Below are positions 52,838 through 62,200 of a stretch of 64,000 nucleotides of DNA, piece after piece. Both the position numbers and the translations under genes were made by a program. The notes under the pieces were generated by a model, which saw only the letters and a program-made list of their open reading frames with translations, was not told where the DNA came from and ran no database searches. Each line of letters begins with the position of its first letter. Position 1 is the first letter of the stretch. The stretch spans positions 20,490 through 84,489 of the forward strand of contig DWVL01000008.1 in the NCBI GenBank assembly GCA_019120275.1. Direction: 5' to 3'. Source of the DNA: Candidatus Mediterraneibacter excrementavium. GTDB lineage: Bacteria; Bacillota; Clostridia; Lachnospirales; Lachnospiraceae.

Positions 52838-54121
52838 ATGAAAATGAAGAAAGCGGTGAGCGCAGTGCTCGCGGCATCCATGCTTGCGGCAGTCATTTTT
52901 CCGGGATGCGGTTCAGATGAGAACAGCGGAAAAACGGAGATCGAGATCCTGCAGTACAAGCCGGAGGCCGCAACGTATTTCGACCAGGTGGAAGAGCAGT
53001 TCAATGCATCGCATGACGACATCCACCTGACGATCAGTTCGCCCAATGATGCGAGCACGATCCTGAGGACCCGGTTCATCCGTGAGGACTATCCGGATAT
53101 CATCGGCATCGGCGGGGATATCAACTATTCCTATTACGTGGATGCAGATATCCTGGCGGATGTATCGGACTATCCGGGAATGGCGGATGTGAAGGAGTCC
53201 TACATCGACATCCTGGAGGCGCTGGAGATCACGCCGAAGGACGGTACATACGGGGTGCCGTATGTGGCGAATGCAGCTGGAATCCTGTACAACAGGGATA
53301 TGTTTGAAGAACACGGCTGGGAGATCCCGGAATCCTGGGATGAGCTGATGGATCTGTGCGAGGAGATCGAGGCGGAAGGAATCCTGCCGTTCTACTTCGG
53401 ATTCCGTGACACATGGACCTGCCTTGCGCCGTGGAATTCACTGGCGGTTGACCTTGCGCCGGCGGACACATGCCAGCGGGTAAACGCAGGAGAGACCACA
53501 TTCTCTGAAGAGTACGTGGAAGTAGCGGAGAAATGTGCGCAGCTGGTAAGCTACGGGCCGGACGATCCGTTCGCATACGGATATAACGACGCATGTACGG
53601 CATTTGCAAACGGCGAATCCGCCATGTATCCGATCGGAAGCTACGCGGTCCCGCAGATCCTCTCTGTCAATCCGGAGATGAACATTGACTCTTTCGTGAC
53701 ACCGGGTAACGATGATGTATCCAAGAATACGCTGAACTCAGGTGTTGACCTGCTGTTCGCAGTAACCGCAGAATGCGAGAATAAAGAAGCCGCTTATGAG
53801 GTTCTCGATTTCCTGATGGATGATGCGAATATCCAGGCTTACATCGACGATCAGAATGCAGTACCCTGCAAGGACAGTGAGTTTGAACTTGCTCCGATGC
53901 TCGACGGCATGCTTCCGTATATTGAGTCCGGCAACATGACCGACTATCAGGACCACTACTATCCGTCTGAGATGGCTGCAGACGCGCTGATCCAGACCTA
54001 TCTCATCAACGGGGACGTGGAAGACTTCCTGAACGATTTTGACACACGCTGGCAGAGATACAACCGGGATATCATCCGTGCGGTCCAGGAGTACAATGAA
54101 GAGCACGGCACTGCCGAGTAG
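52838..54121 (+). CDS. ABC sugar importer, substrate-binding lipoprotein
   Basis: A 427-residue solute-binding protein of the carbohydrate family 1. An N-terminal signal (KKAVSAVLAASMLAAVIFPGCG) carries the lipobox with the lipidated Cys near residue 25; the mature part has YGVPYVANAAGILYNRDMFEEHGWEIPESWDELMDL typical of these proteins. With the two permeases and the alpha-galactosidase, it probably binds an alpha-galactoside such as raffinose or melibiose. The cluster has no ATPase gene, so it must share a general MsmK-type ATPase. Confidence 0.93.
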   Translation: MKMKKAVSAVLAASMLAAVIFPGCGSDENSGKTEIEILQYKPEAATYFDQVEEQFNASHDDIHLTISSPNDASTILRTRFIREDYPDIIGIGGDINYSYYVDADILADVSDYPGMADVKESYIDILEALEITPKDGTYGVPYVANAAGILYNRDMFEEHGWEIPESWDELMDLCEEIEAEGILPFYFGFRDTWTCLAPWNSLAVDLAPADTCQRVNAGETTFSEEYVEVAEKCAQLVSYGPDDPFAYGYNDACTAFANGESAMYPIGSYAVPQILSVNPEMNIDSFVTPGNDDVSKNTLNSGVDLLFAVTAECENKEAAYEVLDFLMDDANIQAYIDDQNAVPCKDSEFELAPMLDGMLPYIESGNMTDYQDHYYPSEMAADALIQTYLINGDVEDFLNDFDTRWQRYNRDIIRAVQEYNEEHGTAE

Positions 54122-54141
54122 GAAAGGAGCGGGATTAGATT

Positions 54142-55014
54142 ATGAAAAAAGTAAATGACAGCAAGCGGACATATATGCTGATCACCATACCGATCCTGGC
54201 GCTGTTTGTCTGCTTCAACACAGTACCGCTTATCCGCGGTGTGATTTACAGTTTTACGAACTTTAAAGGCTTCGGTACATATGATTTCGTCGGATTCCGC
54301 AACTATCTGGATCTTTTTACAGATCCCAGAATCGGCGGTTCCTACCTGTTCACCATTAAGCTTGCCATCGTTGCAACGATCCTGACAAATGTGATCAGCC
54401 TTGTCCTGGCGCTCGGTCTGAACAGCAGGATCAAAGGAAAGACATTCCTGAGAGCGGCCTACTTCGTGCCGAACGTGCTCGGCGCGCTGGTTGTAGGATA
54501 CATTTTCCAGTATTTCTTTACCTACATCCTGCCGGGCCTTGGCGATATGCTGGGGATCGGAGCGCTTCAGGGAAGCATGCTCTCCAACAGCAAAACGGCG
54601 TGGATCGCCATCGTGATCGTCTGCGCATGGCAGTCCATCGCAATGAATACGATCATCTACATTTCCGGTCTCCAGACGGTGCCGGAGGATGTATACGAGG
54701 CGGGCGACCTGGACGGTGCGACCGGCTGGAAGAAATTTAAATACCTGACATTCCCGCTGATCATTCCGTTCTTTACGATCAACATGGTCCTCTGTGTGAA
54801 GAACTTCCTGATGGTATTCGACCAGATCATGGCGATGACAAAGGGTGGTCCGGAGCAGAGCACGGAGTCTATCTCCTACCTGATCTACAACAACGGTCTT
54901 TCAGGCGGAAGCTTTGGATATCAGAGCGCCAACGCGGTTGTATTCTTCATCGTGATCGTAGCGATCTCTGTTGCACAGATGACGATATCAAGTAAGAAGG
55001 AGGAACAGTTATAA
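54142..55014 (+). CDS. ABC sugar importer permease, MalF/MsmF type
   Basis: A 290-residue permease with six membrane helices and the coupling-helix EAA loop near residue 195 (EDVYEAGDLDGATGWKKFKYLTFPLI). It forms a heterodimer with the next gene product. The last base of its stop is the first base of the next ATG. The AAGGAG ribosome site lies 10 bases upstream. Confidence 0.94.
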   Translation: MKKVNDSKRTYMLITIPILALFVCFNTVPLIRGVIYSFTNFKGFGTYDFVGFRNYLDLFTDPRIGGSYLFTIKLAIVATILTNVISLVLALGLNSRIKGKTFLRAAYFVPNVLGALVVGYIFQYFFTYILPGLGDMLGIGALQGSMLSNSKTAWIAIVIVCAWQSIAMNTIIYISGLQTVPEDVYEAGDLDGATGWKKFKYLTFPLIIPFFTINMVLCVKNFLMVFDQIMAMTKGGPEQSTESISYLIYNNGLSGGSFGYQSANAVVFFIVIVAISVAQMTISSKKEEQL

Positions 55015-55856
55015 TGTATGAGAAAATGAAAGCCAGAGTAAACTGGCCAATAACGATCCTTCTGTTTGTGGGACTGCTCACCGTGGCATTTCCGCTGTAT
55101 ATGACAATTGTAATCGCATTCAAGCAGCCCACCGAGATGACAAACAGCATCTCCGGAATCCTGTCCCTGCCGGCGCAGTGGTCCTTAAGCAACTTTGCCC
55201 AGGCAATGGAGCTGACGGATTTCTGGCGGTCGCTTGGCAACAGCCTTCTGGTAACAGTCAGCACGGTTGTGCTCTGCATCATCCTCCACTCCCTGATGGG
55301 ATTTGCGGTTGGAAGAAATAAAGCGCACAGCAAACTGTACAACCTGGTATATCTCTTCATCGTAAGCGGTATGTTCGTTCCGTTTGCGATCCTGATGATG
55401 CCTCTTGCAAAACAGACGGCTGAGATGCATCTTGATAATTGGGCTGGCGTTATTCTCCTCTATGTGGTATTCTATATGCCGATGAATTTACTTCTTTACA
55501 CAGGCTACCTGGTAAATATCCCGATTGCCCTCGAGGAAGCAGCGAGAGTGGACGGCGCGAGTACATGGCGTACATTCTGGAAGATTATCTTCCCGATCAT
55601 GAAGCCCATGCATGCAACGGTTGCGGTTATCACTGCACTGGCCGTATGGAACGATGTTATGACACCGCTGATCATTATGTCAGGAAAAGGACAGAACACA
55701 CTGCCGCTGGCGCAGCTGACATTCCAGACGCAGTTCGGTACGAACTACAACCTGGCGTTCGCGTCCTATCTGCTGGCATTGATCCCGATCGTTGTATTCT
55801 ATGTGATCTGCCAGAAACAGATCATCAACGGAGTGGTGAACGGCGCCGTGAAATAA
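55014..55856 (+). CDS. ABC sugar importer permease, MalG/MsmG type
   Basis: A 280-residue permease with six membrane helices and the EAA loop EEAARVDGASTWRTFWKIIFPIMKP near residue 180. Its start overlaps the stop of the upstream permease by one base. A hairpin and short T run separate it from the alpha-galactosidase gene, so expression of the downstream enzymes may be reduced or separately tuned. Confidence 0.94.
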   Translation: MYEKMKARVNWPITILLFVGLLTVAFPLYMTIVIAFKQPTEMTNSISGILSLPAQWSLSNFAQAMELTDFWRSLGNSLLVTVSTVVLCIILHSLMGFAVGRNKAHSKLYNLVYLFIVSGMFVPFAILMMPLAKQTAEMHLDNWAGVILLYVVFYMPMNLLLYTGYLVNIPIALEEAARVDGASTWRTFWKIIFPIMKPMHATVAVITALAVWNDVMTPLIIMSGKGQNTLPLAQLTFQTQFGTNYNLAFASYLLALIPIVVFYVICQKQIINGVVNGAVK

Positions 55857-55886
55857 GCGAGCCCTGATGCGCATAAGCGCGTCATA

Positions 55887-55933
55887 CCGGGCGGGTGATA
55901 TGTGGGAAGTACATTCACCTGCCCGGATATTTT
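55887..55933 (+). terminator. Hairpin between importer and alpha-galactosidase
   Basis: CCGGGCGGGTGA (55887-55898) pairs with TCACCTGCCCGG (55915-55926) with one G-U, followed by ATATTTT. It could be a partial terminator or stabilise the importer message. Confidence 0.6.
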
Positions 55934-55979
55934 CATATACGGGAAAGAACCAATATTTACAGATCAGGAGAGACAGATT

Positions 55980-58166
55980 ATGAGTATTGTATATAATGAG
56001 GCGCAGAAAACGATCACGCTGCATACAAAGAACACGACCTATCAGATGCAGATCGATAAATACGGCTTTCTGCTTCACCTGTACTACGGCAGGAAAGCGG
56101 ACGGATGTATGGATTATCTGCTGACTTATTACGACAGGGGATTTTCCGGAAACCCGTATGATGCGGGGAATGACAAAACCTATTCAATGGACTCCCTTCC
56201 ACAGGAATTCCCTTCTCTGGGAACCGGCGATTACCGGACGCCTGCCTGCATTATCAAAAATACAGACCGGACCTACTGCAGCGATTTCCGCTATGAGAGC
56301 CACAGCATCCGGGACGGGAAATATTCCCTTGAGGGGCTGCCGGCGGTGTATGCGGACGACGATGAGGCGCAGACTCTTGAAGTCGTGCTGGAGGACCGGG
56401 TGACCGGCGTGCGCGCTGTCCTGCTCTACGGCGTCCTGCCGGAGTATGATATCATAACCCGGAGCGTGCGCATCGTCAATGCAAGCGACGGACATATTTC
56501 CGTAAAGAAACTGGCGCCGGCATGCCTCGACATGGTCGGAGGCCAGTATGACTTTCTTACATTCTACGGCCGCCATGCCATGGAGCGGAATCTCCAGCGG
56601 ATGCCCATCGGACACGGCGTGCAGAAGATCGGAAGCACAAGGGGTTCGTCCAGCCACCAGTACAATCCGGCGGTGATCATGGCGGAGCATGAGACCACAG
56701 AGGATGCGGGAAGCTGCTATGCCATGGCATTTGTGTACAGCGGCAGCTTCCAGAGCGAGGCGGGACAGGACCAGTACTATCAGACCCGGCTCCTTATGGG
56801 ATTTTCGGAGGAGCAGTTTGCCTATCCGCTGAACGCTGGCGAGGAGTTTCAGTCCCCGGAAGTGATCATGAGCTATTCGGGAGAAGGTCTGGCGAAGCTG
56901 TCCCAGAACCTGCACCGCTGCATGAGGAGCCATCTGTGCAGAGGAAAATATAAAGAGATCGTACGCCCGATCCTGCTGAACAGCTGGGAGGCGTCCTACT
57001 TTGATTTCACCGGTGAATCTCTCCTGAAGCTTGCTTCGGAGGCGGCGAAGCTGGGGATCGAGATGTTCGTCATGGACGACGGCTGGTTCGGTCAGCGCGA
57101 CAGTGAGTTAAGAGGCCTGGGCGACTGGAAGGTAAATGAAGAGAAGCTGGGCTGCAGCCTGGGCGAGCTGATCGGGAAGATCAATGACATGGGCCTGAAG
57201 TTCGGGATCTGGATCGAGCCGGAGATGGTCAATGAGGACAGCGACCTCTACCGGGAGCATCCGGACTGGGCATTCGTGATCCCGGGACGGCGTCCGAACC
57301 GCTCCAGACATCAGCTCGTGCTTGACTTCTCCAGAAAAGAAGTAGTAGATTATATTTATGATCAGATCTGCGCGGTCCTTGATCAGGGCAACGTGGAATA
57401 TATCAAGTGGGACATGAACCGGAGCATCGCGGATGTATATTCTGCAACGGCGGACAGCCAGGGCAGGGTGCTCCACGATTACGTGCTGGGACTCTATGAT
57501 TTCCTGGAACGGCTGGTGCAGCGTTACCCGAACATCCTGCTGGAAGGATGCAGCGGCGGCGGCGGACGGTTCGACGCCGGCATGCTCTACTATACGCCGC
57601 AGATCTGGTGCAGCGATAATACGGATGCGATCGACCGCCTGGAGATCCAGTACGGCACATCCTTTATTTATCCCTGCTCCTGTGTAGGTTCTCATGTATC
57701 AGCTTCGCCGAACCATCAGACGGAGCGTGTGACGACCATGAAGACAAGAGGGACGGTGGCCCTTGCAGGTACGTTCGGATATGAGCTCAATCTGAATGAA
57801 CTGAGCGAGGAAGACAAGGCGGAGATCCGCCGGCAGATCGCAGAGTATAAAAAATATGCGGATCTGGTCCAGAAGGGAACCTATTACCGGCTGACCAATC
57901 CCCAGACGGACAATCAGGGCGCCTGGGAATTCGTATCCGGTGATCAGAGAGAAGCGCTGGTCCAGGTCGTAGGCATTAAGAAACATGCCAATATGACTGT
58001 GGATTATATTAAAGTCAAAGGCTTGAAAGAAAATACCATGTACCGGGAAGAAACAACCGGGAAGCTGTACAACAGTACGGCGCTCCGGGAGGCGGGCGTG
58101 CCCAAACCGGTGCTCCACGGGGAATATCAGGCATATCAGTGGCATTTTGTTGAGGAAAATCAGTAG
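55980..58166 (+). CDS. Alpha-galactosidase, glycoside hydrolase family 36
   Basis: A 728-residue GH36 enzyme, which removes alpha-1,6-galactose from melibiose, raffinose or stachyose. MDDGWFG is near residue 366; the nucleophile is Asp478 in KWDMNRS; the acid/base is Asp546 in IWCSDNTDA; EGCSGGGGRFD lies between. No signal peptide, so it acts in the cytoplasm on imported sugar. The start ATG 55980 has AGGAGAG upstream; the longer frame runs through the hairpin. Confidence 0.96.
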   Translation: MSIVYNEAQKTITLHTKNTTYQMQIDKYGFLLHLYYGRKADGCMDYLLTYYDRGFSGNPYDAGNDKTYSMDSLPQEFPSLGTGDYRTPACIIKNTDRTYCSDFRYESHSIRDGKYSLEGLPAVYADDDEAQTLEVVLEDRVTGVRAVLLYGVLPEYDIITRSVRIVNASDGHISVKKLAPACLDMVGGQYDFLTFYGRHAMERNLQRMPIGHGVQKIGSTRGSSSHQYNPAVIMAEHETTEDAGSCYAMAFVYSGSFQSEAGQDQYYQTRLLMGFSEEQFAYPLNAGEEFQSPEVIMSYSGEGLAKLSQNLHRCMRSHLCRGKYKEIVRPILLNSWEASYFDFTGESLLKLASEAAKLGIEMFVMDDGWFGQRDSELRGLGDWKVNEEKLGCSLGELIGKINDMGLKFGIWIEPEMVNEDSDLYREHPDWAFVIPGRRPNRSRHQLVLDFSRKEVVDYIYDQICAVLDQGNVEYIKWDMNRSIADVYSATADSQGRVLHDYVLGLYDFLERLVQRYPNILLEGCSGGGGRFDAGMLYYTPQIWCSDNTDAIDRLEIQYGTSFIYPCSCVGSHVSASPNHQTERVTTMKTRGTVALAGTFGYELNLNELSEEDKAEIRRQIAEYKKYADLVQKGTYYRLTNPQTDNQGAWEFVSGDQREALVQVVGIKKHANMTVDYIKVKGLKENTMYREETTGKLYNSTALREAGVPKPVLHGEYQAYQWHFVEENQ

Positions 58167-58187
58167 ATAAAAATATGGAGGGAGACC

Positions 58188-60140
58188 ATGGCAGGAAAAT
58201 CCACAAAATCTGCCGGCGGCAGAAAAACGGCCGTAAAGAAGGCAGCAGGCACCGTAAAAACGGCAGGGCCGGCAAAAGCGGCGGACAGGAAAAAAGCGGA
58301 AAATGACCGCATATTTGCGGAGCGCCTCGGACGTCATCACGACGAACTGCGCTGGCTCTATATGGAACTCTACGGAAATGACGATATGTTCGCAGAGCTG
58401 TGCGGACAGATGAAGCGTTATTACGATCTGCGGAATGATAAATTGAAAAAGCTGGATGCGAAGCGCGAGGCGGAAGGCGAATGGTACCGCAGGTCCGATA
58501 TGGTCGGCATGATGATGTATATCGACAACTTTGCCGGCAATATTAAAGGGGTGCAGGAGAAACTCCCGTATCTCGAAAGCTGCAATGTGAATTATATCCA
58601 TCTGATGCCCTTCCTGGATTCTCCGAAAGGCCGCTCCGACGGCGGTTATGCGGTGGCGGATTTCCGGAAAGTAAAGCCGGATCTTGGGACCATGGATGAT
58701 CTGGCGGAACTGGCGGAGAAATGCCATGATAAAGGGATCAGCCTGTGCATGGATTTCGTGATGAACCATACGTCCGAGGACCACGAGTGGGCGGTAAAGG
58801 CCCGCCAGGGAGACGGCGAATATATGAGCCGTTACTTCTTCTATGCAGATCCGTCGATCCCGCAGGAATATGAGAAGACTGTGCCCCAGGTGTTCCCAAC
58901 GACGGCGCCGGGCAACTTCACATATCTCCCGGAGATGGGGCATTATGTAATGACCACCTTCTATCCCTATCAGTGGGATCTGAACTACCGCAACCCGCGG
59001 GTGTTCAATGAGATGATGTATAACTTCCTCTATCTGGCCAACCAGGGCATGGATATCATCCGCATTGATGCAGTTCCCTACATCTGGAAAGAACTGGGGA
59101 CGAACTGCCGGAACCTGCCCCAGGTGCACACGATCGTCCGCATGATGCGCATGATCGGCGAGATCGTCTGCCCGGGCATCGTGCTCCTTGGCGAGGTCGT
59201 AATGGAGCCGGACAAGGTGGCGCCGTATTTCGGCACGGTGGAGAAGCCGGAGTGCCACATGCTCTACAATGTAACGACCATGGCGACGACCTGGCATACG
59301 GTCGCCACAAGGGACATCCGTCTCCTGCGGAAACAGATGGATATCGTGTGCTCACTTCCGAGAGAATACACATTCCTCAATTATCTCAGGTGCCACGATG
59401 ACATCGGATGGGGATTGGATTACGATACGCTGAAAACATGGGGGATGGAAGAAATCCCGCACAAGCGCTATCTCAATGATTACTTCCAGGGCAGGACGCC
59501 GGACAGCGTCAGCCGGGGCGAACTCTACAATGATGATCCCGTGACCCAGGACGCCAGATTCTGTGCAACGACCGCATCCATGTGCGGCGTGGAGAGCGCA
59601 GGCTTCGAGCAGAATGAAGGGAAGATGGATCAGGCGATCACGAAAGACGTAATGCTCCACGCATATATGTTTACCCAGTCAGGGATCCCGATGCTCTACA
59701 GTGGCGATGAGATCGGTCAGGTCAATGATTATACTTACAAGGAAGATCCGGATAAGGCGCCGGATTCCCGCTATATCCACAGAGGGAAATTCAACTGGGA
59801 TCTGGTGGAACAGATCAAAGACAAGGCCAGTGTACAGGGACGGATCTTCAATGCGCTGAAAAAACTGGAGAAGATCCGCCGGGATGAACCGGTCTTCCGT
59901 GCAGACGCGGAAGTGTGGACGAAAGATTACAACGATCCATCCATCCTCTGGATTGTGCGCCGGTACGGGGATGAGGAACTTCATGCAGTATTCAACTTCA
60001 GCGATTATCCGAAGACTGTATGGATGCCGGAGAAGGCAGAATATACGAATCTCTTAAGCGGCGGCACGGACGAGATCGTGACCATGGATATGCCGGGATG
60101 GGGATTCCTCTGGATGAAGAAGAAGGGACAACTTTTATGA
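58188..60140 (+). CDS. GH13 amylosucrase-like glucosyltransferase/hydrolase with basic N-terminal tail
   Basis: A 650-residue GH13 enzyme of the amylosucrase-like group. All catalytic regions are intact: DFVMNHTSEDHEW, nucleophile Asp294 (RIDAV), acid/base Glu336 (LGEVVMEP) and H403-D404-D405 (CHDDIGW). It likely cleaves or transfers glucose from sucrose, the product left after alpha-galactosidase acts on raffinose. Unusually, the first 38 residues are a Lys/Ala/Gly-rich, highly basic tail resembling histone-like tails rather than a signal peptide. It overlaps dapF by ATGA. Confidence 0.9.
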   Translation: MAGKSTKSAGGRKTAVKKAAGTVKTAGPAKAADRKKAENDRIFAERLGRHHDELRWLYMELYGNDDMFAELCGQMKRYYDLRNDKLKKLDAKREAEGEWYRRSDMVGMMMYIDNFAGNIKGVQEKLPYLESCNVNYIHLMPFLDSPKGRSDGGYAVADFRKVKPDLGTMDDLAELAEKCHDKGISLCMDFVMNHTSEDHEWAVKARQGDGEYMSRYFFYADPSIPQEYEKTVPQVFPTTAPGNFTYLPEMGHYVMTTFYPYQWDLNYRNPRVFNEMMYNFLYLANQGMDIIRIDAVPYIWKELGTNCRNLPQVHTIVRMMRMIGEIVCPGIVLLGEVVMEPDKVAPYFGTVEKPECHMLYNVTTMATTWHTVATRDIRLLRKQMDIVCSLPREYTFLNYLRCHDDIGWGLDYDTLKTWGMEEIPHKRYLNDYFQGRTPDSVSRGELYNDDPVTQDARFCATTASMCGVESAGFEQNEGKMDQAITKDVMLHAYMFTQSGIPMLYSGDEIGQVNDYTYKEDPDKAPDSRYIHRGKFNWDLVEQIKDKASVQGRIFNALKKLEKIRRDEPVFRADAEVWTKDYNDPSILWIVRRYGDEELHAVFNFSDYPKTVWMPEKAEYTNLLSGGTDEIVTMDMPGWGFLWMKKKGQLL

Positions 60141-60973
60141 GATTTACAAAGATGCAGGGACTCGGCAACGATTATGTATATGTAAACTGCTTTAAAGAGA
60201 AGATCGCGGATCCGTCCGCTCTGGCGGAGAAGATCAGCGACCGTCATTTCGGTGTGGGATCAGATGGGCTGATCATGATCAATCCGTCGGACAAGGCGGA
60301 TTTTGAGATGGAGATGTACAATGCGGACGGCTCCCGCGGAGAGATGTGCGGCAACGGCATCCGCTGTGTGGCGAAATATGTCTATGATTACGGCCTGACA
60401 GATAAGACGCACATTTCCGTGGAAACACTGGGCGGCATCAAATATCTGGACCTGACGGTGGAAGACGGCAAGGTGAAACTGGTTAAGGTCGATATGGGAA
60501 AACCGGAACTGGAGCCGGAGAAAGTGCCGGTGAAGGCGGAAGGAGACCAGGCGGTGGATGCGCCGATCCTTGTAGACGGAGAAGAATACCGTATGACCTG
60601 CGTGTCCATGGGAAATCCGCATGCGGTCGTATTTGTGGACTGCGATGTAAAAGATTTCCCGCTGGAGACAGTCGGTCCGAAGTTTGAGAATCATGAGCGG
60701 TTCCCGAACCGGGTGAATACCGAGTTCGTGCGCGTTCTCGATCGGCGCACGGCAGAGATGCGCGTCTGGGAGCGCGGCTCCGGGGAAACGCTTGCCTGCG
60801 GGACCGGCGCCTGCGCCGTGGCCGTTGCCTGTGCGCTGAACGGCCTGACGGAAGATGAGGTAACCGTGAAACTTCTGGGCGGCGATCTTCAGATCAGATG
60901 GGACCGGGAGAAGGACACCGTGTATATGACCGGGCCGGCGGAAGTCGTATTTGACGGAGAATGGCCGGAGTAA
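60137..60973 (+). CDS. dapF: Diaminopimelate epimerase (DapF)
   Basis: A 278-residue cofactor-independent racemase that converts LL- to meso-diaminopimelate for lysine and peptidoglycan. The two catalytic cysteines are in EMCGNGIRC (near residue 71) and ACGTGACAV (near residue 221). MRFTKMQGLGNDYVYV is the usual N-terminus. It starts inside the stop of the GH13 gene, an unexpected partner, but its enzyme pathway matches dapL in the same window. Ends at a terminator. Confidence 0.96.
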   Translation: MRFTKMQGLGNDYVYVNCFKEKIADPSALAEKISDRHFGVGSDGLIMINPSDKADFEMEMYNADGSRGEMCGNGIRCVAKYVYDYGLTDKTHISVETLGGIKYLDLTVEDGKVKLVKVDMGKPELEPEKVPVKAEGDQAVDAPILVDGEEYRMTCVSMGNPHAVVFVDCDVKDFPLETVGPKFENHERFPNRVNTEFVRVLDRRTAEMRVWERGSGETLACGTGACAVAVACALNGLTEDEVTVKLLGGDLQIRWDREKDTVYMTGPAEVVFDGEWPE

Positions 60974-60983
60974 TAGGAAGAGG

Positions 60984-61033
60984 AAAAACACCTGTGCATC
61001 GTACAGATATCTGTACAATGTGCAGGTGTTTTT
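60984..61033. terminator. Bidirectional terminator between dapF and flavodoxin
   Basis: AAAAACACCTG (60984-60994) pairs with CAGGTGTTTTT (61023-61033), enclosing a separate perfect 16-base palindrome GTACAGATATCTGTAC (61001-61016). Confidence 0.8.
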
Positions 61034-61054
61034 GCAGAAAAGTGGAGTTATTAT

Positions 61055-61483
61055 TTATTTTTCAGCCAGCGCCGCACCCAGTGCACGGCACGCCGAAAGA
61101 GCCTCATCATCCGGAGCCTCATTGCAGATCACACTGTCGCTGGCAAGACTGGCTCCGTCCTGACTGCAGCGTTCCTCCCAGTCGCGCATCCATTCCCCGT
61201 CGCCCCAGCCATAGGAACCGAACAGGGCGATGGTTTTTCCCTGCAGGGCTCCCTCGCAGGAGGTGAACATCGGTTCAAACTCGGTTTCTTCCAGCTGCTC
61301 CGCTCCCATAGAAGGGCAGCCAAAGGCGATGGCATCATAGTCGCCGACCTGATCCGCCGAAAATCCGGCGGCGGTGATAAGGGTCGCCTCCGCCCCTTTT
61401 TCTCTTGCACCTTCTGCTACGGCAGAGGCCATAGCTTCAGTATTTCCGGTGCCACTCCAATATACAACTGCAATTTTATTCAT
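61055..61483 (-). CDS. Flavodoxin
   Basis: A 142-residue short-chain flavodoxin: the FMN phosphate-binding loop WSGTGNTEAMA is near residue 10, and FGCPSMGAEQLEE and LFGSYGWGDGEWM form the flavin site. It transfers single electrons, often replacing ferredoxin when iron is short. It follows the DUF3793 gene by 36 bases on the same strand, with GGAAG upstream, so they are one operon. Confidence 0.95.
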   Translation of the reverse strand: MNKIAVVYWSGTGNTEAMASAVAEGAREKGAEATLITAAGFSADQVGDYDAIAFGCPSMGAEQLEETEFEPMFTSCEGALQGKTIALFGSYGWGDGEWMRDWEERCSQDGASLASDSVICNEAPDDEALSACRALGAALAEK

Positions 61484-61519
61484 AAGACAAATCTTCCTTT
61501 CTTTTTCATGGCGGAAACA

Positions 61520-62071
61520 TCAGCCGGCTACTGTAAGCTGCTCGATGGATTTCCCCTGTTTCCATTGTTCAGAATAAATTCTGCTGCACAGATCGTATTT
61601 TTCAAAGATACTCTTCGATTCCTGCTCATCTCCGTATACCTTCCAGCAGCCCTGGCACTTATGGTTGCAGGCTCTGTTGAGAATAAATCCCAGAACGTCT
61701 TTCGGCGGATAACTTAAAAACAGGCCGATCTCATGGGGAAATTCCTCTGTGGAACGGAGCCGGCGGATCAGATGCATCACACAGGCATTGGGATTTTCCG
61801 GCATGTAGCCGTAGTGCAGCAGCAGCTCCCTGGCCTGATGATCCGTAAGATCATCCTCCAGTGCGTGAGGGCGGTAGACATAGATCAGGGCGCGGCCCTG
61901 GCAGACCCTGAGCGGCAGGATGCGGATCCCTCTGGGGACCAGCCGCCTGTTTAAGCCGGATATGGATTTTGTCAGTTCCTTCCTGCAGGGGCAGACACAG
62001 GAAAACAGGTTCCCGGTCTTGATCCCTGCAAGGGTAGGAGAACAGTGGCGGATGAGCAGATCTTCGGACAT
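61520..62071 (-). CDS. DUF3793 family protein
   Basis: A 183-residue cysteine-bearing protein of the DUF3793 family; HCSPTLAGIKTGNLFSC at the N-terminus, FPHEIGLFLSYPPKDVLGFI and NHKCQGCWKVYGD are typical. The function is unknown; it is often next to flavodoxin in Clostridia, suggesting iron, heme or redox stress. The ATG at 62071 has AAAGGAG at a good distance; an ATG at 62077 is too close. It is transcribed from a perfect promoter over which a 26-base palindrome lies. Confidence 0.85.
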   Translation of the reverse strand: MSEDLLIRHCSPTLAGIKTGNLFSCVCPCRKELTKSISGLNRRLVPRGIRILPLRVCQGRALIYVYRPHALEDDLTDHQARELLLHYGYMPENPNACVMHLIRRLRSTEEFPHEIGLFLSYPPKDVLGFILNRACNHKCQGCWKVYGDEQESKSIFEKYDLCSRIYSEQWKQGKSIEQLTVAG

Positions 62072-62119
62072 GAGCATCTCCTTTCTGTAAATTGTAATGC
62101 GGCCGGCATTATTTTATTA

Positions 62120-62145
62120 CATTAGTTAGTTACAACTAACTAATG
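62120..62145. promoter_or_regulatory. Large palindromic operator of the DUF3793-flavodoxin operon
   Basis: CATTAGTTAGTT (62120-62131) and AACTAACTAATG (62134-62145) form a perfect 12-base inverted repeat with two central bases. It sits at and just downstream of the predicted transcription start, so a bound protein would repress. The TTAGTTA-type arms resemble MarR-family binding sites, though the regulator is not in this window. Confidence 0.75.
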
Positions 62146-62148
62146 CTG

Positions 62149-62177
62149 ATTATAATGTCGTGCAGATAACATGTCAA
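62149..62177 (-). promoter_or_regulatory. Consensus sigma-A promoter of the DUF3793-flavodoxin operon
   Basis: Minus-strand TTGACA (62177-62172), 17-base spacer, TATAAT (62154-62149): both boxes match the consensus at all six positions. A repressor is therefore needed to keep it off. Confidence 0.9.
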
Positions 62178-62200
62178 GAGATTTTTCTTATATGGCCATG

